DNA of 64,000 nucleotides from Luscinia megarhynchos (Eukaryota; Chordata; Aves; Passeriformes; Turdidae), in contig CM067568.1 in the NCBI GenBank assembly GCA_034336665.1, positions 40,280,770-40,344,769 on the forward strand, given 5' to 3'. The position numbers were made by a program, and so were the translations under genes. The notes beneath the pieces were generated by a model. That model made no database searches. It was not told the origin of the DNA and saw only the letters and a list, made by a program, of their open reading frames with translations. Numbering within the stretch: position 1 is the stretch's first letter; each line of letters opens with the position of its first letter. Shown in pieces: positions 26,001 to 37,333 of the stretch.

Positions 26001-29000
26001 GCAAAGTGAGAAGGGGAGGTTGGCCTAAACCTCTGAGTCCTGGTAGCCCCCCTGCTCACTCAGGCAGGATAGGCACCAGCTGTCAGCTGATCTGAGCAGA
26101 GATCAGCTGTGACCTAATTATTGGCCTCTTAAACCTGCATTATTCCTTTCATTTTCCAGCTCATTGACGTTGTATAGAGAGAGGGTGAAAGAAAGTAGAA
26201 AAAAGAGTTATTGATAATCTACTTCCTATGTGTCTGCCACTCAACCAGGGTCATGGCTGGATGGCCTCCATCAAGGAGAATGAGGATGGGCTTTTAACCC
26301 TTCTGCTCCCCTTTGGGAGGAAGACAGCTTTGTGCTGGGGAACAGAAGCTTGAAACAGTTTGAAATCAAACATTGGTGTGCTCTGGGTCAGAAAGTCTTG
26401 AGTTCTTGTTTGCACGGAGAGGCTGTGAAGTGAGCAGCTGATAACCTATGAGATGAAAGAACAAAGCGAAAATACTCATCACCCTGTTAGCACAATGGCA
26501 GGCAGAGGCACTTCTAACAGATTTATAATCCTACCGGATTGAAAGGCATGATGCATGCACATTTTGCAATAATCAGTAGACATGCATTGCCTTTCCAAGG
26601 TTGACATGGCTGTGTGACAATGCTTTGCTTGGGCAGCAGGAAGGTACCAACCCACGTAGAGTGACCTTGGATGTAAATAACATACCTACTCACAATCCTT
26701 CAGTGTATCTGGTTGCTGCTAAGAATAGCATGGTGGCCTTGCTTTACCCATCCAGAATATGTTACACACTGTTGCTACCTGTCTTGAGAGAAGTTAAAGC
26801 AACCAGTTGGGAAATTTGGAGAAGCCTGGATATTGGTGGCTAAGATGATATCAGGCTGGGTGCGTGGCACAGCCTAGTGGCAACAGAAAAGCAGCAAAGC
26901 TCTGCTTTCTGGCAGTGGAGGCATGGCCTGGGGAAGTCAAACATCATGGCTCTGGCAGGCCAGTGCAGAAGGTGAGAGAGATTGTGAGAGAAGAATAAAT
27001 TGTGCGAAATTATCAATTTTTCTGTACAAACCTGCTTTCCAACTGCCAAACCTGTGTCTCTTCCTCCAATAACTGATAATCCCCACCAATCAAATTATCT
27101 TCTTGATGTTTAAAGCATCTCTCTCCTGTTTGCTGATTTGTCACCCAGTCCTTCAAGCTTTTAAACCCTTCTGCAGTGCTTTCTAGTTAGCATATGCTTT
27201 CTGAGTCTGAACTTGCCAAGATCCATCGACAAATGATTGTTTGATTTATTCCACAGTATATTTATTCCCTGTGCTTTCTGCTATTTCTGACATTCAAACC
27301 TGCTAAAGAAAGGAAGATGGGGAGATAGAGCCACGAGAACTCCCCTGTTGTATTATAGTCTCTAATCAAGCCAAATTGTTGAGACTGGCTGTAAATTGCT
27401 GGCATAATTGACCTTCAGTCATTTGAAATACACTTCTGGGAGTGAAATACATTTTACTTTCTCTTCCTGCTCTCCCTGCCCCTCCCCCTGCCCTGTTTGA
27501 AGCCTCTTGCAGCCTTTCCAAAGCATCTTCCGACAAATTTTAATCAATAACCTAGTCAGTGGTAAGCCTGAGTCTGTCACATCTATTACCTTGATGACAG
27601 GGGTACTGGAAGCCCTTATTCCTTGGCTTTTGACATCAAAGCAAGCATCATGGAAGGAAAGAAAAAAACAAACCAGAGGGATCAGAGTTCAAGTTAAATG
27701 GGCATGGTTTTAAAGACTGAGCACTTTGAAGCCTGATCAAATCTATTAGTTACTTATTATTGACTGAGTCTGCATTGCATCTTTGGGGCTGTATGAGGCA
27801 AGCAGCATCTATAACCATGGTCTCTGGAGCCTCAGCTTTTAGGCCAGAGTTACACACTGTATGTCAGGAGTGTACACTCTGTGCTCAACATGCAAATGTC
27901 AGCAACTAACCACCTGGGAGGGAGCCTATGGCATCAACACTTTTTTTTTCCCTGTCAATATATATGCATCATTATTTACTATGCCCTTTTTTGTGGTGTT
28001 TCTGTTGTGACTGTTGCCTATTGCTCTTGATTTAATGAAAACTATAAATTTCTTGGTAAAGTGGCCTGCATACCTTGGATCTCTGAACAAAAAATATTTT
28101 TAAAAGCCACAAAATAACAAAAGGCCCTTGTATCAGGGATGTGGTGGGATGGTCTAATTGCTTATCTAGTAAACAAAAATTACAGCAGTTAGTTCCTGAG
28201 GTTTTTTTTGTTAACTGGATTTTTTTGTTTATAACAGCAAAGGCAACAATGGTGTTAATTAACATTTTCAGAATGTTTTCAAACTAAATGATGACATTAA
28301 ATAGTTGTAGGACCTTGGGTAAATGAGTTGTCAGTCTTATGCCTCTCTTTCATGGATAAAAGTTTAGAAAACTGGATTAAGCTTTTGGTGTTTAAGTGCT
28401 GTGAGATTTTCAGAGTATGCACCTTGACCTTTGCATCCTTCTTTGATGATGGCTCTGAGATATACTGAAGGATAATCTAGAAAGATCCTGACTGTGGATC
28501 AACTGAAGAAAATTTTTCCTATTCCTATTTTGTGACTTCCACTTTTCTTTTTTTTATTTTAAATTTTTGTGAATTGTTCCTAAATTAAAGATGCAGTTTA
28601 AATACCAAAACAGTATTGTTATTGTAACACCTTCTGGAGAAACAGGAGCCCTGAGCAAGTTCATGTCTTGCTGGGTAAGCCAATATTTTGCAGTATAGTG
28701 GAGAGTGTTGCACGGTTGGAAATACTTGCATGGCCCTGATGGAGCCAGTCAGCCAGACTGGTAATGTGTGAGATGGACCCCTCAAGTAGGAGACTGGCTT
28801 GTGGCTACAGAATGAAATGAGATTTGACCATGAGCCTCAACCTGCAGCATAAGCTTAGAGAGATTCCTGGCAGTATCCCTTGGCAGAGAGAGGAGAAGGC
28901 TTGGAAGCAGGGATGTAGCATCTACAGCTTGTAAGGCTGCAGTGCACGGCCCTGGTTCTAATGCAGTGCAGTGCCCTCAAGGACAAGCTGCATACGAGTT

Positions 29001-30632
29001 CTCCTGAGTCTGTTGCATAGGAGGTGCTATTTATCAACCCCAGCTGCAAGCAGCACCAACCTCTAATGCCATGGAATGCTGCCTCAGGCCAGTCTGTACA
29101 TTTATAAGCATGTTAATAAATCATCATAAAAATAAACCATATTTATTGCCATTACAAATTGACATTGAACATGAATATGGGAGAAGGGGAGTGCAGAACA
29201 GGTAAGGACTCCAGAGATTAGGACAGGAGGCCAAACTGATGCCCTGGTCTGGCCGTTCATCCACGGCATAGCTGGTTACCAGTATCTTGTAATCAGGGAC
29301 CCTGCACATCCTGGTTGTTTGTGAAAACCAGAGAGGCACCAGGGCACCACCACCCTGTTTCCATTTTAGAGAATGCTGCAACACAGGCCTGTAACAACAC
29401 CATTGTGCCCTGTGGAGAACATGGGGCAGCCAACGAGTGTGGCATTTCTGCTTCTGAGCTATTGCAAAGACTCTGCTGGCCAGGCTGCAGGGTTACCATA
29501 GGCGAAGAAGATGAAGACCTGGTTCTCAGTGGTCATGCCACCTTGAGAGCAGGATGAAATTTTCCTGGTTGGGTTGCTCAGCCTCGTGGCTGTGCTTTTT
29601 TTTTTTTGTGGGGGTCATTTGCCTCAGCCTGTATGCAGTCACACCAGGACTGGCAGGTGTGCCATGTGCTGTGATAACTCCCTTAGTGCCCTGAGTTGCT
29701 GTGTTTGGTGCAGCAGTCTTAATGTGCTGGCTAGGTGTCTGGTATTGCAGGAGGGTGCTTCTGAAGTGCTTGGTTAGCTTTGATAGGTACTGGATTGCTT
29801 TCTGAGTTGCTGGACTCAAAATTTCAGGATTCTCTTAAAACTTCAAGCCTTGAGAGGTCAGAGGTGTGAGTTGTTAGAAGTCTGAGGTGTGAATGGCCGC
29901 TCGTGTGGAAAAGAAGGTAAGAGAGCTTGTTGTCTGGAATTTCCTGATAGTTTTTTAGCTGATCCTGAGCCTGGTAACTTAGGCTAATGGATTTTTGTTA
30001 GGTTTTGAGGCTGTGACTGGCATAGCAAAGGTTTTTCACTGGCTTTAGTAGCAGTCTGTCATTTGTTTCCTCATACTGTTGTTATTTTATGAGAGAAGCT
30101 GCCTGGGAGTTACAAGTCTCCCAAAGAATCCAGCTGTGATTTATGAATTGGCCATCAACAGTTATTATGCCAGCCACTGCATACATTCATTCTAATAAAT
30201 TTCCTGCACCTTCTATAGCAGCTTGTTTTACTCCCGTTTATTGATACTGTGGTTTTAACAAAAGCAGCACATCAATTACAGTAATTGTATTCAGCATGGC
30301 TGGAGCTATGGTCTGAGGACAGGTTGTGGATCCAGGGGGATTAAAGGCTACTGAGAGGACCTAGAGAGAAGAGAGTAGATGTGGAGTTGATACCCAGGAT
30401 TTCCATTGATGCTATGTAACACTGTAGTTTTAATACCTTTTTAGGACAGAGAAAGAGTTGAGATCATTGCAGATGTGGCCTAAATTAATTATCTTTCTTG
30501 CTGGGCTATGCCAGCTCTAAATTATTTTCAAATATGATATATGTCAGGGTTTTGCACTATTTTTAATTGCCTTTTTTCTTGTTTCATCTTTAAAAGGTTT
30601 TTAGTGATTGAAGCAGTAAATATGGATTTAAT
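23051..30632. other. Unique non-coding stretch, no gene recognised
   Basis: Short ORFs only. Segments 26480-26610 and 27170-27450 have the balanced, homeodomain-motif-rich look of conserved non-coding DNA. A MIR-like SINE remnant lies at about 28290-28430. Segment 29105-29150 contains several AATAAA-like strings, but no upstream transcript is recognised, so I do not call a polyadenylation site. Segment 30110-30310 is another candidate conserved element. Confidence 0.65.
28290..28430 (+). repeat. MIR-like ancient SINE remnant (candidate)
   Basis: The string GTAGGACCTTGGGTAAATGA followed by CTTATGCCTCTCTTTC and then ATGGATAAAA lines up in order with the conserved MIR block in which GTGACCTTGGGCAAGT precedes CTCTGTGCCTCAGTTTC and the CTGTAAAATG string. 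A further TTTAAGTGCTGTGAGATT near 28393 resembles the 3' part of amniote MIR-type SINEs. It is highly diverged, as expected for a family older than the bird-mammal split. Confidence 0.5.
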
Positions 30633-30785
30633 GGGTTGACTGTTCACTGGATGACTGCATCCAAAGGGCTGCAGTCGAAATCTAGACGTCCAAATGCAGA
30701 TCAGTAAGAAGTGGTGTCCCTTTGGGGTGTGTATTGGGACTGGTACTGTTCAATATTCTTACTGTGTGACAGCCTCTCTGTGGCT
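30633..30785 (+). mobile_element. CR1 LINE fragment, reverse-transcriptase region
   Basis: This fragment of about 150 bp starts near GGATGACTGCATCC. One frame encodes SGVPLGCVLGLVLFNIL at about 30712-30762, which corresponds to the CR1 reverse-transcriptase motif usually read SGVPQGSVLGPVLFNIF. The catalytic region that should follow is missing, and both ends are truncated. It is an isolated internal scrap in forward orientation. Confidence 0.85.
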
Positions 30786-30965
30786 GACACAGGTAAGACT
30801 GATGTAGTTGCTGTTTCCTCAGCCCTGAGTTCTTTCTTATTCAGTCCTTCAGCTGCAAGAGCCAAGTGCTTTCCCCAGATCCCTGTGCATCTTACCTGGC
30901 ACTTAACTGTGATTTAACCAGACAGAGTTAAGTTTGCCATAGCTCAGCACTTGGTGTAGAATTGC

Positions 30966-30986
30966 AGATCTACTTGTAGTAGATCT
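30966..30986. repeat. Perfect inverted repeat, 9-bp arms
   Basis: AGATCTACT and AGTAGATCT face each other across a 3-base TGT spacer. It is too short to be a pre-miRNA and has no terminator-like T run. Confidence 0.85.
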
Positions 30987-32173
30987 GTACATGGAAGTCA
31001 GCATGGAATAATAGAAGGTTGTAAACAGGGTTCTGATTCACTGTTGGAGGTATGAGAGGGTGAGGACTAGAGAAGCAGAAGATGCTATAGGAAGTTAAAA
31101 ACATGCACACATGTAGTCATGCTTAAGTGTATGTACATACATACAAAATTCTTGCTGATATTAAGATTATGAAAACCTTTGGCCTGGGTTAGCCCTGCTC
31201 TGCAGTCAATCAAAATATTCTGTTTTCCAGTGATACTGTTATTTCTCCAGGTGAATGAATTAATAGTGCTCTCCATAATATTCCTTTGTGGATTAGACCC
31301 CCAACACTACAACCACAGCCCTGCTGCTTTTATTCTTTATTCTTGGATTTATTCCCAGTTTTGTCTATGAAATGATCATTTAGTACATGAGCAATATGCT
31401 GGTTTTCCCTTATGGTTATTGCATTTTCTGTTCATAAATCAGGAATTAATTTGTCTTCTTTGGGGTCCCTTGGTGCCTTTTTGCTTAATAGCCATGTGTG
31501 TTTGTTCTGTGTAATTTAATGAAAAATAAAAGTAGTAGAGAGCGAAAAGTGATATCCCCAGTAACCTCTCATCCTTCCCAGAACCTGGGGGACCTTCTTT
31601 TTTTATTTCCCCATTCAGGGGACCCACTTGCATCTGTCATTTGCTGATAAGAGACTCCTGTGCTCTTTGGTAATTCAGAGATAGGCCGGAGCTGGAGGGG
31701 AGGGGGCTTAGCTGTCAGTCACCGGGGAGCGATCTGCAGCCCTGGCACTAAATTGTTCTGTGACCTTCACCTCCTTGCATAGCAGAATAATTGAAATCAG
31801 ATATAAAATAACTGATCCAGTAAGTCTGTTTCACTGCCAGTTCAGTTCTAAACTGCTGCACTGTAATGCATATGCATATTGGTTTGTGGAGTTTGAGATG
31901 TCTTAAATGCTTTTCTTTTCGTGGAGCTTAGTAGAAGTGTGTGTTGGGAAGATTATGGCAAATGTGTACTGCATGAGCAGTGTAAAGGGCACGGTTCTTC
32001 CATCCCCAGTACTGTTTGTTTTGGAGACTACCAGCCGGAGATGCTCCTGCTGCATGAAGCACTCGCTCTTTTCTCCGTTGAGCAAAGTGACTCTCCATGC
32101 AGCATTTTGTCCCTGCCTGATCCAGGGCACAGAAAGCTGGTGGCTAGATTCTGAGCTCCCTTTTGTGGGTCTT

Positions 32174-32212
32174 TCTCCTTTATCATCACTGCCTCTCCTT
32201 TATCCTCACTGC
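32174..32212 (+). repeat. Two-copy tandem repeat, period 20
   Basis: TCTCCTTTATCATCACTGC at 32174-32192 is repeated at 32194-32212 with a single A-to-C change. It is a small local duplication. Confidence 0.85.
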
Positions 32213-34175
32213 TGTTACTTTAGAGAGAAGAATTCAGCCCCAGCACTGTAAATCCTGGATGCTCTCCAGCAAGGTAGGGCAGAGAAAAAAAATAATGAAT
32301 TCTAAAGCTTTCTGTTTGTGGCTTCTCGGGGAAGCAGTTCACTTCAGGAATGTGAAGGAAAGTGCATATCTGCACAAGGAGGGAAGGCACCCAACACCAG
32401 GTTGCTCAGGAATGGTGATGGTAAGTGTGGTTTGGGATGCAAATGATTGAATTGCTGGCAGATAAATCCCCCATGCACAGCTACAGAGCTGCGGAAAAGT
32501 CATTGCTGTTGTCCTCACTTCTGCAGGGGTTTTCCCTCCTCTTGAAAATATTCAGTCTGTTGGAGAACTGTTATTTTTGCAAGAGGGTAAAAGATGGGGA
32601 GAGACCTTCTGACTCTTTCCTGCTGGGTTCTTGTGCTGATACATAAGCCCTGGCAGATGAGAGGCCAGCAGGAATCCTTTTTGTATGTGAAGCTGAGTTT
32701 GCCAGAGAACATTTAATGCTGGGAATGCAAGGCTGGTTTCTTTGTTTTCGGGGCATGTTTGATATTTGTCTCCTGCTGTGTCATCTCCAGCCCCTTTCGG
32801 AGGGCTTTGAATTTGCCAGTTTGTAGAATGCCCAGTGGGCTACAGGAACTAAGTGGTTAACCCCAGGATTGTCCTTGCTAGCCAGAGAGGAAGGAAAAAC
32901 ACTAGCCTAAAACATTAGGAAACAGCAATTCCCATTTTAAGTAGGCTTCACCCTGTGTCACCTTTTCTCCTGAAACAGGCGGCTGTAGCAATATTGTCTG
33001 TACGATGTTGGGGACTGGGGAGGGTGGAGGGAGAAGGCTGCAGAGGAACAGAGCTGTGTTTTCCCCTCCTGCCTGGAGGGCATTATTGTCTAATAGGCAG
33101 TTTAGTCAGATGTTTACTAGATGAGAGTCAGGGGAACTTGAGATCTCTAGGGAGAATTCATGCAAAGCTGGAGACTACAAAAATGCCCCTGAGCAAGTGA
33201 GTTTCTAGCAATAACACTGTCACTTTTACTGGGAAATTAAAAATTAAAAGGGAAATAAATCATGCTTCTTAAATATACTCTGCCATTTGTCCCTCTTGGC
33301 CTTATAGACAATTTAAAGAGAAACACTAAAATACAAAAGCTACACAAAGAACCTTTCAACAATGTTTGTTTAAGGTCTGTATTTTATTAGCTGTGGACAC
33401 CTGTCCTTTGTTCCAGCTTCATTGAGTTACTGATCTCTTTTCAGTAGTAGCTCAAGATATTGTTTTGCCTTAGCATCCAGAGTTAAGGCAATATATCCAA
33501 CACTTAAATTTTTTATATCTGTGTGTATTTATAAACATAGTTATTTCTTTAATACAAACTCAAAGAAGCTCACAGAATGGGATACCTGCATGGCTTTAGA
33601 TGTATTCTACACTTGAAACTCAGAACATGTTTTTCTAGCTAATATTTGTATTAGTTGAATTTGGCCTTCTGAAATGTGAGTCTGATTAAGTCAATCTTTG
33701 TATTAGTCTTTTGCACATGTAGGACACAAATTGCATGATCTGTGTTGAAGGAATGAAGTCTGGAGCAATTTTCAAAATAGTTACTGAACATGCATATTCT
33801 GCAGAGAGGTCTCACTATGTTTAGGCAGACAAGATAACTGGAAACTGGTTTGGCTTAAAAACATGGTTTTTATGGAAATATTAATGGGTTTGTAAGAAAA
33901 TATCTTGTACAGAGGGGAGATGAAAAAAAGTACAACTGAAAAGAAAATCATACTGATCATGTGAGTTGTTCATAGAAATGTCCTGTTGTACTCCAGCCCT
34001 CAAATTTCCCTGCTGCAGCTGAAGTCTCTTTCAGTGGTGGGATGTGCTGGGTGGGAGGTTGGCTTGGGCTGCCTTGGCTGAGGTGTTACTGGCCCCTTGG
34101 GAGCAGGCACGGGGTGCTGCACGGTGGTCAGGTTATGGAGAGAGCACTGGCTGTGCTGGCTGAGGTGTGCAGGCT

Positions 34176-34197
34176 GGGCTGGGGGAGCGGGGGTGGG
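34176..34197 (+). other. G-quadruplex motif in a G-rich segment
   Basis: Four G runs (34176-34178, 34181-34185, 34189-34193, 34195-34197) with loops of 2, 3 and 1 bases form a compact canonical motif, the strongest in the window. It sits inside a G-rich, GC-elevated stretch (about 34030-34260) that lacks CpG-island density. Confidence 0.75.
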
Positions 34198-35094
34198 AAA
34201 GCTCCAGGACTGTCAGGGAGTCTGGACTGTGTGGGGATGCAGCTCTGGGATGGGTGACTGCTTCATTTCTAGGATCCCTGCCCTGTGCAGGAAGGGTGCT
34301 GATGTCATGCATGGGGTTGGTTGATGGACTCTCTTTGAATCAAATGTGTGTGCAGAAAGCATCCTGACTGCTTGTTATCTGCAATCACCTACTTAGCTTT
34401 AGGAGTTGCTTGCTTTTGTGGGTGACATAGAAGTTCCTCTGTATACACTGTGTGATGTTTTCCAGGTCTCAGACTGAGCCTCTTTTCCTACTTAGAACTA
34501 CTTCATTGTCAATTAACAGTTTAATGCTGCAGGAGGATGACAATGAGGATAATCCCAATTGTGACAGTGACCAAACATGTCAGCTTGGAGAGGGTCAGGG
34601 GGACACAGAGCAGTTCCTCTCTTTCCAGCCCACATCATGCTCTCCCTCAGCAGTGAACAGCATGCTGTTGTCTCACAGCTTCTCTTAGGATAACAGAATT
34701 ATCCTATCCTTACAGCCTTATTTAGGGAACTTTAATTTGCTGGCAGGGAAAGTGCTGATGCTACAGGTTGGTTCTCTTTTATGTGGTAGGAGGAAAACAC
34801 CTTATTTAAATAAGAAACTACTTTTGTTATAAACAAATCTGTCACACTTGAACAAGCAATGCTATCACGAAATCCCTGCTCTAGTTGCCTTCCAGAGTCA
34901 AAGTGTTGATTACAGCTACAGGGTGGCAGGATTCAGGAGTATTAGTGGTGAAAAAAATTCCCAGCATTTTATGTAGCTATGCCCTGGAATATCTTTCTGT
35001 CAAACCTTAAAGGAAGATGGCCTAACTGGTGTAATGGTCACTTCTGCCTGAGAGCTATGCCTCCTCTCCTTGCTGCACTGATTGCATAATCACA

Positions 35095-35224
35095 TACTCA
35101 GTTAGGTTGGAAAAGACCTTTGAGGTCAAGTCCAGCGTATGACCAAGCACCACCTTGTCCACTAGACCATGGCGCTGAGTGCCATGTCCAGTCTTTCCTT
35201 AATGTTATATCATATTTCCATAAT
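35095..35224 (-). mobile_element. CR1 LINE, 3'-end fragment
   Basis: The plus strand reads AGGTTGGAAAAGACCTTTGA then GGTCAAGTCCAG, the reverse complement of the CR1 3' UTR end. It continues with GACCAAGCACCACCTTGTCC and ACTAGACCATGGCGCTGAG, the next CR1 block. Only the last ~130 bases of the element are kept, and the terminal ATTCTRTG units are not clear. Orientation is opposite to the other main CR1 copies in the window. Confidence 0.9.
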
Positions 35225-36530
35225 GTTATGTCAGCAGTAATAAGCTAGAGTATCTGAGTGTCACTGCTAGGGAAAGAGTTTGTCATTATCCTCGTGTTGA
35301 AAGGGAGGTGTTGAAGTCAAGGTGACAAGTCAAGACAAGCTTTTTGGGGCAGCTGTGAGACATGGGACACACTCCAGACCTCCTTGTTCCTAGCCATTTA
35401 GGATCCTTCGTTTTTGTGCTAATAACTTAAAAATTATCCATGGCAACAGGTGGTGCAATTGTCCATTTCCAGTCTTGATGCAGGGAGTAATGGTAAATAG
35501 GCTGTCGCTGTTCTATGACTGGGAGGAGCTCTGTGTCTGTGTACAATAGGCTTTGTTGTGACTGTGTGTTATTTCAGGTGTATGACTATACCTAACCCTG
35601 TGCCTAAATCAATTTCTCTTTTCTGCCTTAGAAAAAATTGACCACAAACAGGGTCATCATTTTTAGAGGTCACCATTGCATAGAGCAGATAGACTGAGAG
35701 AGTTCACACCTCTGAAGGAGCTGTATGGAATTGGCTCTGCCTGGCTGCAAGGGAGAGAGAGGAAGAAGTAAGCCTCATATCCACAAAAAATGTCATCTGA
35801 CTGCTAACACATTGGAACTTCCAAAGAAGTCCAAGGAAACTGGGCACCTAAGCATCCATATAGAAATTTGGGCCAAGATCTGCAACTTTGCTAGTACATT
35901 TCCCTAGGTGCAAAATATGTGTTTGTTTCTGAGTTTAACAGCACTTTGTGTACAGATTTCTGTACATTAGTTTTGGCTAGTACTGAGTTGTGTGTAATAT
36001 GCTATTTTTTAATATTGAGATCAGTCATGGTGTGACTTGGCTTGTCAGATACTTACAGAGGAAATTATTTGATTTTTTAAAAAAATCTGGTAAGATAGTC
36101 CTGGGTGTTTTTTGTTTAGCTGAAAGGAAAAGTAAACAAAAGGACTGAAAGAGTAGAAAATATCTTATCTTGTTTATAAGCAAATAAACATAATAGCAGA
36201 ACACTGTGAATAGGAAAACAGTTTCTCTCCATCTGTCATCTCCATCATTCAACAATAGATGACTTCAGAGAAAAAAAAATTGTGCCAGTAAGCATGATTA
36301 GCACTATGGGCAAATGTTTAAAATACAAGATTGGAGCTAGAGAAAAGGTTCTCATCTTGTTCCATTGCTGATATGCATGACCTAGGGGAGGCCCACTGTC
36401 ATGTCATGTGCTCAATTTCCCAGTCTCTAAGGAAGGATGTTTGCTCGAGTGTAAGAAAAGATTGTGAGACTTACTTATGTTTCTAAATTAGTTTGAAGTC
36501 ATGGGATGGAAAAGTTACAGAAGCAGAGAT

Positions 36531-36546
36531 TTTATTTTTTTTTTTT
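36531..36546. repeat. T-rich run
   Basis: A T run broken by one A, followed by an A-rich stretch. Low complexity only. Confidence 0.7.
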
Positions 36547-37190
36547 AATAAAAGAGGGAAAAATATTTTTTAAAAATACATGGAGTTAATTTCTCAAACT
36601 TACTGTGGAAGGATGCTATCATAGTACAATTTGGGATACTACTGTCACAGACTTTAGAAATGTGTGATGAGTATCTGTGTGGCAGCTTTGGTCATAGAAA
36701 GTTAATTTCAGGTCCTAACAAGCATGAGGCAATTCCATTACAAATACAATTGAATGCTGGTACATTTTCTCTCTTTGTCTGTAAGAAATATCTGTACTGA
36801 ATTAGTTTAGGGAGAATGATGAAGCATTGATCTTTTGGGCTTTATCATACATGCATATATGTTGTGTGGAATAGAAAAGTTTTTTTATTAATGAACAACA
36901 AAAAAGATTTATTTTTTTTTAATTTCTGCTGTGACCAACACAGACCATCTCTTGTTTGTTTTAATCAGAACAGTAAAAAATCTTACTGAAACAGCTGAAA
37001 ATTTTGTGTAGTGCAACCTTCCACTAAATGGGGCCAGACTGCAGAAGCATTTTTACTGGAATGAACACATATACTATTCGAGTGCTTTGTTCTGTGTTCA
37101 GTGCTGCAAGATCAGGATCTTTAATTCCTTTGCTTGTTTATTTTAGTGCAAGAAATACTGTGGTTACTTTTTCTTTCCTATGTTAGTATT

Positions 37191-37202
37191 GCCCTCTGCT
37201 GG
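37191..37202 (-). promoter_or_regulatory. CTCF-like site (candidate)
   Basis: GCCCTCTGCTGG matches the reverse-complement CTCF core GCCMYCTRSTGG at all 12 positions. It opens a segment to 37390 that holds six CpGs in about 165 bp, unlike the surrounding DNA. A match to a 12-base degenerate core is expected by chance at low frequency in 64 kb, so occupancy is not established. Confidence 0.45.
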
Positions 37203-37291
37203 AGGAAATCGAAACTGCCCACCTGTGTTGCGAGCCTGAGGCTGTCGGCAGCTGTCACATCATCACCTGCCTTCCCCGCTCTCTGGGCTGG

Positions 37292-37333
37292 CAGAGCAGG
37301 GAGAAGCCATCCCTACCTCCCAGAGCAGGGAGA
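37292..37333 (+). repeat. Spaced direct repeat, CAGAGCAGGGAGA
   Basis: The 13-mer occurs at 37292-37304 and 37321-37333, 29 bases apart, inside the CpG-retaining segment. Confidence 0.8.

Larger units (their letters stand above)
30786..35094. other. Unique non-coding stretch, no gene recognised
   Basis: Contains a near-perfect hairpin (30966-30986), a segment with three CpGs (31670-31740), a 20-bp-period tandem pair (32174-32212) and a G-rich segment with overlapping plus-strand ORFs (34042-34367). None of the ORFs resembles a known protein. The remainder is ordinary AT-rich sequence. Confidence 0.7.

Noticed and set aside
30966..30986. Pre-microRNA hairpin
   Set aside because: Nine-base arms with a three-base loop are far too short.
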